Below are positions 1 through 6,167 of a stretch of DNA of 6,188 bases, in pieces. Both the position numbers and the translations under genes were made by a program. Origin of the DNA: Lysobacterales bacterium (GTDB lineage: Bacteria; Pseudomonadota; Gammaproteobacteria; Xanthomonadales; Rhodanobacteraceae); assembly GCA_013298265.1 (NCBI GenBank), contig JAAFHE010000256.1, positions 1-6,188 of the forward strand. Direction: 5' to 3'. The notes beneath the pieces are model-generated. The model was not told the origin of the DNA, made no database searches, and worked only from the letters and a program-made list of their open reading frames with translations. Position 1 is the stretch's first letter. Each line of letters begins with the position of its first letter.

Positions 1-414
1 ACCTACTCCCGCACGCGCTTCGAACCGCGACCGTGGACGCCGCTGCTGGCGGCGCTGCGGGCGGCGTTGCGCGAGTGCTGCGCGCAGGATTTCAACAGCG
101 TGCTGTGCAATCTCTATCGCGACGGACGTGACAGCATGGGCTGGCACAGCGACGACGAGGCCGAACTCGGCGCCGAGCCGACGATTGCGTCGCTGAGCTT
201 CGGTGCGACGCGGCGCTTCCGCCTGCGCCACAAGCGCGATCCTGCGCTGCGTCGGGAACTGGATCTGCCGGCCGGCAGCCTGCTGGTGATGTCGGGCGCG
301 ACCCAACGCAACTATCGCCACGATCTGCCGCGCGCGCTGCGCGTTACCGGTCCGCGCCTCAACTTGACCTTTCGATACGTCGCTGTGGGGCGAGAAACGA
401 AAGACGGGAAGTGA
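1..414 (+). CDS. alkB: AlkB-family 2OG-Fe(II) dioxygenase, 3' part (5' end outside window)
   Basis: The reading frame is open from base 1 and ends at TGA 412-414, giving 137 residues of the C-terminal catalytic part; the true start is upstream of the window. The family repairs alkylated DNA or RNA bases by oxidative demethylation using Fe(II) and 2-oxoglutarate. Visible family marks, numbered in this fragment: PWTP near residue 11, the NxY motif N37-L-Y39, the iron ligands H49-x-D51 in GWHSDD, the distal ligand H107 in NYRHDLPR, and R119-x5-R125 in RLNLTFR, which binds 2-oxoglutarate. All catalytic residues expected in this part are present, so the enzyme looks functional. The arrangement resembles the ALKBH2/3-like branch more than E. 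coli AlkB itself, so the symbol is by family only. Family members usually end just after RxxxxxR; here 12 further polar residues follow, encoded by a purine-rich repeat. The next gene is convergent. Confidence 0.9.
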   Translation, partial: TYSRTRFEPRPWTPLLAALRAALRECCAQDFNSVLCNLYRDGRDSMGWHSDDEAELGAEPTIASLSFGATRRFRLRHKRDPALRRELDLPAGSLLVMSGATQRNYRHDLPRALRVTGPRLNLTFRYVAVGRETKDGK

Positions 415-477
415 GAAGCGAGTGAGCGCCGCTGCAGCGTTTCGCGTCACTGCCTGCTCACCGGTTTCTCATTTCTC
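406..477. repeat. Purine-rich imperfect inverted repeat between convergent genes
   Basis: Two 22-base arms (406-427 and 456-477) pair as RNA on the + strand with 17 Watson-Crick pairs, 3 G-U pairs and 2 mismatches. They enclose a 28-base loop that itself contains the small palindrome CGCTGCAGCG. The left arm is built from GAGAARYGA-like units (GTGAGAAGCGAGTGAGC) and contains the alkB stop codon; the right arm lies just past the end of the permease gene on the other strand. The structure could end transcription from both sides, although no long T-run follows it. Alternatively it is a copy of a dispersed intergenic repeat. Pairing was worked out by hand. Confidence 0.6.
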
Positions 478-495
478 TCCACGCACCGTTGATCG

Positions 496-1374
496 CTATG
501 CCCGCAGCATGCAGGCCACGCCGGCGATCGTCAGCGCGACGCCCAGCACTTTGCGCCGGGTCAGCGCTTCGTGCAGGAACACCGCGGCGAGAATCACGAT
601 GAAGATGGACGTGGTTTCGTTGAGGATCGCCGCGACCGACGCGCTGGTGTACTTGTATCCGCCGAGCCACAGCAGCATCGACAGGTACTGCCCGACCAGC
701 GCGCCGATCAGCACGATCGGCCAGCGGATCTGCGCGCGTTCGGCGCGGCCCGGCCAGGGCAGCTCGCGCTTCAGCGCGAATATCAGCAACAGACCGCCGA
801 CACCGCCGGCCATGCGCAGCGCGACCATCCAGATCAGCGGCTGGGTTTCCAGCACGCGCTTGACCAGCACGATGGCCACGGCCATCAGCGCGATTGCGCC
901 GACACCGAGCAGCAGTCCGCGGCGCAGGTCGCGACGCTCGGCGGGTGCACCGGACGAGCGCGCGCTGACCACGAGCACGCCACTGGTCACCAGTGCGAAA
1001 CCGAGCAGCTGCAACGGGCCCAGGCGCTCGCCGAGGAACAGGAACGACAGCAGGATAACGAACGGGCTATAGAAATTGCCGAGGATGCCCATGCGTCCCG
1101 CGCCGAGGCGATTGAGCGCGGTCAGGTACATACTGTCCGCAACGGCGATGCCGAGCATGCCCGACAGCAGCGTGATCGCGAGCTCCGCCGCGCTCAATTG
1201 CGGTGGCGGTCCGCCGAAGATTGCGAGGCTCGGCAGCAGAAAGCCGAGCACCAGCAGACTTTTCATAAGGTTCAGACGCACCGGGGCGATCGTTTCGCCG
1301 AGGCGTTTGTAGATAATCACGCCGGCCGACCAGGCCAATGCACTCAAGATCGCCAGCGCCTCACCCAGCCCCAT
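496..1374 (-). CDS. EamA/DMT-superfamily permease (RhaT/YdcZ-like drug/metabolite transporter)
   Basis: This gene encodes a 292-residue polytopic inner-membrane protein of the usual EamA length. It has two tandem five-helix repeats, roughly residues 4-137 and 153-289, joined by a charged, arginine-rich loop at 138-152. The end of the fourth helix in each half carries the typical signature: GNFYSPFVILLSFLFLGERL (99-118) and a matching LNETTSIFIVILAAVFLHEAL-type segment (251-271), each with the conserved Glu just after the helix. Family members export or import small metabolites such as amino acids, purines or drugs; the substrate cannot be read from the sequence. The start ATG is at 1374-1372 and the stop TAG at 498-496. 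Upstream, AGGTG lies only two bases from the ATG, so ribosome binding looks weak and the exact start is less certain. It is divergent from the ThrE-type exporter gene and convergent with the alkB-like gene. Confidence 0.88.
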   Translation of the reverse strand: MGLGEALAILSALAWSAGVIIYKRLGETIAPVRLNLMKSLLVLGFLLPSLAIFGGPPPQLSAAELAITLLSGMLGIAVADSMYLTALNRLGAGRMGILGNFYSPFVILLSFLFLGERLGPLQLLGFALVTSGVLVVSARSSGAPAERRDLRRGLLLGVGAIALMAVAIVLVKRVLETQPLIWMVALRMAGGVGGLLLIFALKRELPWPGRAERAQIRWPIVLIGALVGQYLSMLLWLGGYKYTSASVAAILNETTSIFIVILAAVFLHEALTRRKVLGVALTIAGVACMLRA

Positions 1375-1412
1375 GCACCTACGTCCCGAATGCCGCCGCG
1401 GCCAAGCGGACG

Positions 1413-1418
1413 ATTATC
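1413..1418 (-). promoter_or_regulatory. Possible -10 box for the permease gene
   Basis: GATAAT reads on the - strand (ATTATC on +), a 5/6 match to TATAAT, 38 bases upstream of the permease ATG in the 57-bp divergent gap. The best -35 at 17-18 base spacing matches only about 3/6 and would lie inside the first codons of the opposite gene. The call is therefore tentative. No clear promoter for the + strand gene is visible in the gap. Confidence 0.22.
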
Positions 1419-1431
1419 GCCGAGCCCGCAC

Positions 1432-2670
1432 ATGAATGACCGTTCGGCATCACTCAAGGAACGCGTCGGCTTCGTCATCGCGCTCGCGCGGCGCCTGCAC
1501 GAATACGGCACGGCGGCGCCGCGCCTGGAAGAAGCGATCGGCAAGGTCAGTGCGCGTCTGGGACTGGTCTGCGACGTACTGTCGACGCCGACTTCGATCG
1601 TGCTGTCGTTCGCCGAGCAGAACCATGAGCTGGATTCGGTGGCCGATTTCACCCAGGTCATCCGTCTGGCGCCCGGTGAAGTGAACCTGAGCAGGCTCTG
1701 CGCAGTGGACGAGATCGCCGACCGCGTCATCGACGGCAGCCTCGATCTGCAGAAAGGGTATCGCCATTTGCTTGAGCTCGGCCGGCCGCCGAGCCGTCGC
1801 ACGCGCTGGCTCACGGTGCTGAGCTTCGGCGTGGCTTCGGCCAGCGTCGCGACCCTGCTCAAGGCTTCGTGGATGGATCTGGTTGTCGTCGCGCTGCTCG
1901 GCTGGCTCATCGGCTTGCTGGCGCTCGGCGCGGAGCGTCGGCCGCGGCTGTCCAACAGCTTCGAGGCGATGTCGGCGCTGCTGGTCACGCTGATCGCGAC
2001 CCTGTTCAGTGCCTACGTCGCGCCGTTGACCTTGAATGCGGTCGTGCTCGCGAGCCTCATTGTGCTGCTGCCGGGGATGACCCTGACCACGGCGGTGCGT
2101 GAACTGTCGAGCCAGCATCTGGTTTCCGGCGTCGCGCGCATGGCCGGCGCGACGGCGACGCTGCTCAAGCTGACCTTCGGCGCGGTCGCCGCGACCCAGC
2201 TTTGCCGCGTGCTCGGCGTTGTGCCGGCGGCCGAGATACCGCTGCCGGTGCCGCTGTGGGTGGAGTGGGTCGGACTGGTGGCTGGCGCGCTGTCGTTCAC
2301 CGTGCTGTTCCGCAGCGCGCCGCGCGATGGGCTGATCGTGGTCGGTTCGGTGATGTTCGGCTACGCGCTCACGCGGCTCGGCGGCGCGCAGTTCGGACCC
2401 GAGTTCGGCGTGTTCATCGCCGGGCTCGGCGTCGGCGCCGTCAGCAATCTCTACGCGACCTGGCGCCAGCGGCCCGGTGCGGTCATCCGCGAGCCCGGCA
2501 TCATTCTGCTGGTTCCCGGCAGCGTAGGCTTCAAGAGCCTGTCGTTCGTGTTCGAGCGCGATGTGTTTCTCGGCGTCGACACCGCGTTCTCGCTGATCAC
2601 GATCCTCGTGTCGCTGGTCGCAGGCCTGCTGTTCGGTGACCTGCTGGTGCCTCCGCGACGCAGCTTGTAG
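1432..2670 (+). CDS. Threonine/serine exporter (ThrE) family protein, fused YjjP-YjjB-type
   Basis: This gene encodes 412 residues with two parts. The N-terminal cytosolic segment (about 1-125) begins with the ThrE-type motif HEYGTAAPRLEEAI at 23-36, matching the DUF1212/YjjP head. About ten hydrophobic segments follow from 126 to 402, with conserved-looking loops LPGMTLTTAVREL (213-225) and LVPGSVGFKSL (360-370). The C-terminal half (about 275-405) corresponds to the ThrE_2/YjjB part. The family exports threonine and serine in Corynebacterium; the split E. coli pair YjjP/YjjB exports succinate, so the substrate here is open. I chose ATG 1432 because homology begins there. The frame stays open upstream to 571, but that stretch is antisense to the permease gene and gives a Gln/Arg-rich, low-complexity translation. 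An ATG at 1390 (426 residues) is a less likely alternative. There is no strong Shine-Dalgarno sequence before 1432. Confidence 0.88.
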   Translation: MNDRSASLKERVGFVIALARRLHEYGTAAPRLEEAIGKVSARLGLVCDVLSTPTSIVLSFAEQNHELDSVADFTQVIRLAPGEVNLSRLCAVDEIADRVIDGSLDLQKGYRHLLELGRPPSRRTRWLTVLSFGVASASVATLLKASWMDLVVVALLGWLIGLLALGAERRPRLSNSFEAMSALLVTLIATLFSAYVAPLTLNAVVLASLIVLLPGMTLTTAVRELSSQHLVSGVARMAGATATLLKLTFGAVAATQLCRVLGVVPAAEIPLPVPLWVEWVGLVAGALSFTVLFRSAPRDGLIVVGSVMFGYALTRLGGAQFGPEFGVFIAGLGVGAVSNLYATWRQRPGAVIREPGIILLVPGSVGFKSLSFVFERDVFLGVDTAFSLITILVSLVAGLLFGDLLVPPRRSL

Positions 2671-2712
2671 CAGCCTGCGATCGAGAGATTGGCTTTGCCC
2701 TTTGCCGGGGCG

Positions 2713-3033
2713 TCAGCCGATGCGCAGGTCCGCCTCGCGCATACCGGCCTGAAGCGCGGCGACGAACCAGCGTGGCTGCTTGCCGCGGCCGGTCCAGGTC
2801 TGGTTCGGCACGAGCGGATTGCGGTACTTGGGTTTCACCGTGGGCTCGCGCGTCGGAAGGTGGCCAAACAGTTCCTCGATCGTGAAGCCTTCCTCGCGCG
2901 CGATGCCGATCAGACGGGTACGGACCTCGGCCGCGCGTTCACGCTGCATTTCCTGCTGGCGCTGGTTGGCCTGGACGATGAGGTCGGCCAACTGCTGGGA
3001 ACTGAGAGAGTCGAGATTGAGGTCGATGGCCAT
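2713..3033 (-). CDS. H-NS family nucleoid-associated DNA-binding protein
   Basis: This gene encodes 106 residues, within the usual range for short H-NS-like proteins. Residues 5-50 form a charged helical oligomerisation segment rich in Q, R and E, followed by the EEGFTIEELFG turn (47-57) and a proline/lysine linker. The C-terminal DNA-binding domain begins at KYRNP (69-73) and contains TWTGRGKQPRW (79-89), the AT-hook-like loop that inserts into the minor groove of AT-rich DNA. Such proteins compact the nucleoid and silence AT-rich, often horizontally acquired genes. The frame is open 34 codons further upstream to 3135, but I chose ATG 3033 because AAGGA lies 4 bases before it and the family normally starts with this short MxIDLxxLS-type sequence. 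The gene is convergent with the exporter gene (42-bp gap, no clear terminator) and divergent from the unknown gene at 3291. Autoregulation is common in the family but not shown here. Confidence 0.93.
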   Translation of the reverse strand: MAIDLNLDSLSSQQLADLIVQANQRQQEMQRERAAEVRTRLIGIAREEGFTIEELFGHLPTREPTVKPKYRNPLVPNQTWTGRGKQPRWFVAALQAGMREADLRIG

Positions 3034-3060
3034 GTTGTCCTTGTGCCCTTGCTGCCGAGA

Positions 3061-3082
3061 CGACGGCACGGTTCCGCCGTCG
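3061..3082 (-). promoter_or_regulatory. Hairpin in the presumed hns leader
   Basis: CGACGGC (3061-3067) and GCCGTCG (3076-3082) form a perfect 7-bp stem with an 8-base loop. On the - strand it ends 27 bases before the hns start codon, so it would sit in the 5' untranslated leader if transcription starts in the A/T-rich patch further upstream (about 3121-3160). It could influence translation or mRNA stability. It could also be chance in GC-rich DNA. Confidence 0.35.
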
Positions 3083-3215
3083 TGGCGGGATGCGCGAGCC
3101 TCGGAGTTGATCCCTGAAGCGCGATTTTGTGCCAAAAAGGATTTCTAGCGCAAAGTATTCCCTCGCTCGCCGAGCTGGCCGCCGCGGTGGCGCCGCTCCG
3201 GACCGGCTGCCTTAA

Positions 3216-3231
3216 ATCCGCTATACCGGAT
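3216..3231. promoter_or_regulatory. 16-bp near-palindrome, candidate operator
   Basis: ATCCGCTATACCGGAT is symmetric at 14 of 16 positions (ATCCG, six central bases with TATA core, CGGAT). It lies 59 bases upstream of the GTG start of the unknown gene and abuts the -10-like TACTAT at 3231-3236, a position suitable for a dimeric repressor or activator. It is also about 180 bases upstream of hns on the other strand. No known regulator is assigned. Confidence 0.35.
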
Positions 3232-3236
3232 ACTAT
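3231..3236 (+). promoter_or_regulatory. Possible -10 box for the unknown gene
   Basis: TACTAT sits in a locally A/T-richer stretch 54 bases before the GTG start at 3291. No good -35 element is found at 16-18 base spacing (TGCCTT or GCCTTA), so the box would need an activator or be a weak promoter. TATACC at 3223-3228 is an alternative. Confidence 0.22.
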
Positions 3237-3279
3237 GGGCCTCGTTGTGGGGTGGGGCGCGTGGGTTTCTCTACGTCTC

Positions 3280-3287
3280 AGGGGTGA
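3280..3287 (+). promoter_or_regulatory. Strong Shine-Dalgarno sequence fixing a GTG start
   Basis: AGGGGTGA matches the GGTGA end of the anti-Shine-Dalgarno complement, 3 bases before GTG 3291. This supports GTG as the start codon of the unknown gene; no in-frame ATG is nearby. Confidence 0.6.
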
Positions 3288-3290
3288 GCA

Positions 3291-4154
3291 GTGGGTCTGC
3301 TGGACGATCTCGAACAGGAAGCACAGCGACGCAAGGCGGGCGCTGACGACCAGGATCGCGCGAAACAGGAGCGCGAAGCGGTCTATCGCACCCAGCTTGA
3401 GCCGGGCATGGCGGCGTTGCACGAATACCTGTCCAAGCTCACCCAGAATCTGAGCTTCATCAAGCCCCGAAAGACCTTCCGCTATCCGCTCGCCGGCTAC
3501 GGCGATCTGGCGCTGCAGGTCGAGCACGAATACGACTTGAAGATCACGAGCCAGCCGGCCTCCAAGGAGATCAGGCTGTCGTTTCCGTGCCCGATCGTGA
3601 CAGACGAGTGTCCCAGCGTCGAAATACTCGGTTCGACCAAGGTCAAGTCCGTCGCCGGCGTCTTCCAGCGCTTCCACCTCGGCGGCGTGACCGTCACCAA
3701 GAAAGATGCGAACGGTGAAGTGCTCGCGGCGACCGTCAAGGCGCGCGGCCGTATCGTGCTCGCGGCCGTATTCAGTGCTGACGCGGATTCCGGTGTGGTG
3801 CGCATGCAATTCAGCAACTTCGACCAGATGGGCGGACAGCAGACCAAGACGGTCACCGGCGAGCAATTCAACGAATCGCTGTACGACGAGATCGGCCGCT
3901 ACATCGCACGCGAGCAGAACAGCCTGTTTCGTGAGGCGTTGCCCGACGACTACCGCAAGCAGTTGCGCACGAAGGTGCAGCAGGAAGAGCTCAAGCGCCG
4001 CTGGGAAACCCAGATGTCGCAGCGTCAGCGCGAGGAGCTGGCCGAGATGGAGCGCCCGCAGGGCCTCGCCGGCAAGCTGACCAAGGTCGTCGATCAGGTC
4101 AAGGGCGGCTCGTTCTTCGACAAGCTGCGCGGGCTGGTCAAGAAGGACAAGTAG
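3291..4154 (+). CDS. Conserved-looking hypothetical protein, soluble, function unknown
   Basis: I do not recognise this 287-residue protein. It starts at GTG with a good Shine-Dalgarno sequence and ends at TAG 4152-4154. No signal peptide or membrane segment is visible, so it is probably cytoplasmic. Residues 1-52 look helical and very charged (MGLLDDLEQEAQRRK at the front). Residues about 61-178 alternate in a way that suggests beta-strands, with the only two cysteines in a CP-x5-CP arrangement (C100 and C107). Residues about 191-256 are helical and rich in E, K, R and Q, probably coiled. The tail (257-287) has two short amphipathic lysine-rich stretches, SFFDKLRGLVKKDK at the very end, echoing the N-terminus and possibly touching membrane or nucleic acid. 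Codon use resembles its neighbours. It is divergent from hns and 100 bp upstream of proS on the same strand, but proS has its own promoter-like box, so cotranscription is uncertain. Confidence 0.85.
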   Translation: MGLLDDLEQEAQRRKAGADDQDRAKQEREAVYRTQLEPGMAALHEYLSKLTQNLSFIKPRKTFRYPLAGYGDLALQVEHEYDLKITSQPASKEIRLSFPCPIVTDECPSVEILGSTKVKSVAGVFQRFHLGGVTVTKKDANGEVLAATVKARGRIVLAAVFSADADSGVVRMQFSNFDQMGGQQTKTVTGEQFNESLYDEIGRYIAREQNSLFREALPDDYRKQLRTKVQQEELKRRWETQMSQRQREELAEMERPQGLAGKLTKVVDQVKGGSFFDKLRGLVKKDK

Positions 4155-4218
4155 GCACCCGCGCTGCGTGCCGGCCCGGGGAAGCGGCCGCATGTTTCGG
4201 CAATCGCGTCGGAACGCA

Positions 4219-4224
4219 TAGAAT
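4219..4224 (+). promoter_or_regulatory. Probable -10 box of proS
   Basis: TAGAAT is a 5/6 match to TATAAT, located 30 bases before the proS ATG. Transcription would begin near 4231, leaving a leader of about 24 bases. The -35 region at 17-base spacing (TTCGGC) is poor. The gap 4155-4254 also has a weak 5-bp stem beginning at the preceding stop codon (4154-4158 with 4168-4172), not strong enough to call a terminator. Confidence 0.4.
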
Positions 4225-4254
4225 CACGGACTTTTCCGCCTGCAGTCCGTCGCC

Positions 4255-5952
4255 ATGCGCCTGAGCACGTTTCATCTCGCCACCGTCAAGGAAGTCCCCG
4301 CCGACGCCGAAATCGTCAGCCACCAGCTGATGCTGCGTGCTGGCATGATCCGCAAGCTCGCGGCCGGCCTGTACACCTGGAGTCCGCTGGGGCTGCGCGT
4401 GCTGCGCAAGGTGGAAGGCATAGTGCGCGACGAAATGAATCGCGCCGGCGCGATCGAAGTGCTGATGCCGGCGGTGCAGCCGCGTGATCTGTGGGACGAA
4501 ACCGGGCGCTGGGAGAAGTTCGGCGGCCAGCTCCTCAAGATCAAGGACCGCAAGGACGCCGAATACTGCTTCGGCCCCACCCACGAGGAAGTCATCACTG
4601 ACTTCGCCCGTGCCGAGCTGCACAGCTACAAGCAGCTGCCGCTGAATTTTTACCAGATCCAGACCAAGTTCCGCGATGAGATCCGGCCTCGCTTCGGCGT
4701 CATGCGCGCGCGCGAATTCCTCATGAAGGATTCGTACTCCTTCCATTTGAGCGCGGAGTGCCTGGAACGCGAGTACTGGAACATGTACGAGACCTACGGC
4801 CGCATCTTCACGCGTCTGGGGTTGCAGTTCCGCGCCGTGCAGGCCGATGCGGGCGCCATTGGCGGAAACGTCACGCACGAGTTTCATGTACTGGCTGATT
4901 CGGGCGAGGATGCGATCGCCTTCAGTGATGGCTCCGACTATGCGGCGAACGTCGAGAAGGCCGAAGCGCTCGCGCCAACACAGACAAGACCCGCTGCCGT
5001 CGCGACGCTGGAGCGCGTCGCAACGCCGACGCAGAAGACCATCGACGACGTATCGGCGTTCCTCGCGGTAGCCCCCGAGGCCTGCGTCAAGACCATCCTC
5101 GTGCGCGGCTTCGACGGCCTCGTCGCCCTATGTGTGCGCGGCGACCACGAGGTCAACGAGATCAAGGCCGGCAAGCTGGCCGAACTGGCCGGCGAGTCGA
5201 CGCTCGCCGACGAGACCGAGATCGTCAAGGCGCTTGGATGCAAGCCCGGCTTCATCGGCCCGGTCGGGCTGCCGACGTCGATTCCGGTCATCGTCGACCG
5301 CAGCGCTGCCGTACTCGCGGACTTTGTCTGCGGGGGCAACCAGGACGGCACGCACTATCGCGGCGCCAATTGGGAACGTGATGCGCAGATCACGCGTGTG
5401 GCGGACCTGCGCAAGGTTGTCGACGGCGATCTGTCGCCGGACGGTCAGGGCGTGATCCGTATCGCGCGTGGTATCGAAGTCGGTCATGTCTTCCAGCTCG
5501 GCCAGAAATACGCCGAGGCGATGAAGGCCTCGGTGGTCGACCAGGGCGGCAAGAGTCAGCCCATGAGCATGGGCTGCTACGGCATCGGCGTCAGCCGCAT
5601 CGTCGCTGCCGCGATCGAGCAGAACTTCGACGCCGCCGGCATCATCTGGCCCGAGCCGATGGCGCCGTGGCGCGTCGCGCTGTGCCTGATCAATCCGAGG
5701 AACGACGCAAACGTGGCGGCGGTCGCCGATGCGTTGTACGCCGAACTTGGCGCGCGCGGCATCGAGGTGGTGCTCGACGACCGCGGCCTGCGCCCGGGCG
5801 GTATGTTCGCCGACATGGAACTCATCGGCATTCCGCATCGCGTCGTGATCAGCGAGCGGGGTGTGGCCGCCGGCACGTTCGAATATCGCGCGCGGCGCGA
5901 GTCCGAAAGCCGCCAGCTCAGCCGGGACGAGGTGCTGGCGCTGTTCGCCTGA
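4255..5952 (+). CDS. proS: Prolyl-tRNA synthetase, bacterial type with editing insertion
   Basis: This gene encodes 565 residues, close to the 572 of E. coli ProRS. The cytosolic enzyme charges tRNA-Pro with proline using ATP. It starts [10 protein letters not shown], the usual class II ProRS opening. Motif 1 is around 60-76 ([16 protein letters not shown]). Motif 2 is around 138-160, with [10 protein letters not shown] at 139-148. Motif 3 is [11 protein letters not shown] at 440-450, including Cys441. Between motifs 2 and 3 lies the YbaK-like insertion domain (about 230-390) that hydrolyses Ala-tRNA-Pro. Its key residues appear intact: K279 in CVKTILV, D348 in VIVDRS and H367 in GTHYRG, matching E. 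coli K279, D350 and H369 as I recall them. The anticodon-binding domain spans about 471-565 (WRVALCLIN to LALFA). There is no clear Shine-Dalgarno sequence before ATG 4255, but the N-terminus matches the family. No frameshift or truncation is seen. Confidence 0.98.
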   Translation: MRLSTFHLATVKEVPADAEIVSHQLMLRAGMIRKLAAGLYTWSPLGLRVLRKVEGIVRDEMNRAGAIEVLMPAVQPRDLWDETGRWEKFGGQLLKIKDRKDAEYCFGPTHEEVITDFARAELHSYKQLPLNFYQIQTKFRDEIRPRFGVMRAREFLMKDSYSFHLSAECLEREYWNMYETYGRIFTRLGLQFRAVQADAGAIGGNVTHEFHVLADSGEDAIAFSDGSDYAANVEKAEALAPTQTRPAAVATLERVATPTQKTIDDVSAFLAVAPEACVKTILVRGFDGLVALCVRGDHEVNEIKAGKLAELAGESTLADETEIVKALGCKPGFIGPVGLPTSIPVIVDRSAAVLADFVCGGNQDGTHYRGANWERDAQITRVADLRKVVDGDLSPDGQGVIRIARGIEVGHVFQLGQKYAEAMKASVVDQGGKSQPMSMGCYGIGVSRIVAAAIEQNFDAAGIIWPEPMAPWRVALCLINPRNDANVAAVADALYAELGARGIEVVLDDRGLRPGGMFADMELIGIPHRVVISERGVAAGTFEYRARRESESRQLSRDEVLALFA

Positions 5953-5965
5953 AACGGCATGTGCG

Positions 5966-5997
5966 CGGTGCGATGCGCGAAACGGCGCATCGCACCG
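5966..5997 (+). terminator. Strong hairpin after proS
   Basis: CGGTGCGATGCGC (5966-5978) and GCGCATCGCACCG (5985-5997) form a perfect 13-bp stem with the 6-base loop GAAACG, starting 13 bases after the proS stop codon. Position and stability suit a transcription end or 3' RNA-protecting structure. No U-tract follows, so it is not a classical intrinsic terminator. Confidence 0.65.
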
Positions 5998-6064
5998 GCG
6001 GTTCCGTCGAGATGTCCCCTAAGGAACCTCTGAGACAAGGCGGAACGAGTCTTTGCTTCTGGAG

Positions 6065-6083
6065 CCCCCTTGAGTCAAGGGGG
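6065..6083 (-). terminator. 19-base perfect palindrome, probable hairpin after the right-hand gene
   Basis: CCCCCTTGAGTCAAGGGGG is perfectly symmetric around G6074 (9-base arms). On the - strand it begins 14 bases after the stop codon of the partial gene at 6098, the same spacing as the hairpin after proS on the other strand. The usable RNA stem is about 6-7 bp. No T-run follows in either direction. It may also be a protein-binding palindrome or dispersed intergenic repeat. Confidence 0.45.
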
Positions 6084-6097
6084 TGAAGGGTGGTCGC

Positions 6098-6167
6098 TCA
6101 GAACCGCAGGTTCTGACCACGCTGAACGCCCATCGGGCCGGAACGGCCAAATGCCTGCGCAGCAGGC
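6098..6167. repeat. Cluster of three short perfect stem-loops
   Basis: Three compact inverted repeats follow each other. TCAGAACC (6098-6105) pairs with GGTTCTGA (6109-6116), loop GCA. GGCCG (6136-6140) pairs with CGGCC (6144-6148), loop GAA. GCCTGC (6153-6158) pairs with GCAGGC (6162-6167), loop GCA. The first can extend by GTGG/CCAC (6090-6093 with 6117-6120) past a 4-base bulge. They overlap the proposed partial coding end on the - strand, so they may be coincidental or part of structured RNA. Confidence 0.4.

Noticed and set aside
422..1072. 216-residue + strand frame
   Set aside because: Antisense shadow of the permease gene, rich in Ser/Arg/Thr/Pro without any motif.
571..1431. Long upstream extension of the ThrE-type exporter frame (total 699 residues)
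   Set aside because: It is antisense to the permease gene and translates to Gln/His/Arg-rich low-complexity sequence; the family homology starts at 1432.
1344..2118. Two overlapping - strand frames opposite the exporter gene
   Set aside because: Arg/Gln/Ser-rich shadows of a well-supported membrane protein gene.
3034..3135. 34-codon N-terminal extension of the H-NS-like protein
   Set aside because: A good Shine-Dalgarno sequence and the family N-terminus support the start at 3033; the extension has no family resemblance.
3121..3142. Sigma-54-like TGGCAC element on the - strand upstream of hns
   Set aside because: The TGGCAC part is good, but the TTGC half is absent at the required spacing.
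2910..4193. 427-residue open frame on the - strand
   Set aside because: It lies opposite the unknown gene at 3291 and across the hns promoter; GC-rich shadow frame with Leu/Arg/Ala bias and no recognisable domain.
4138..5838. Long - strand frames opposite proS (249 and 236 residues)
   Set aside because: proS is unambiguous with all class II motifs; these are shadows of its codon bias.
5667..6086. 139-residue + strand frame running from within proS through the 3' hairpins
   Set aside because: Most of it is an out-of-frame copy of proS, rich in Arg, and it passes through both hairpins.
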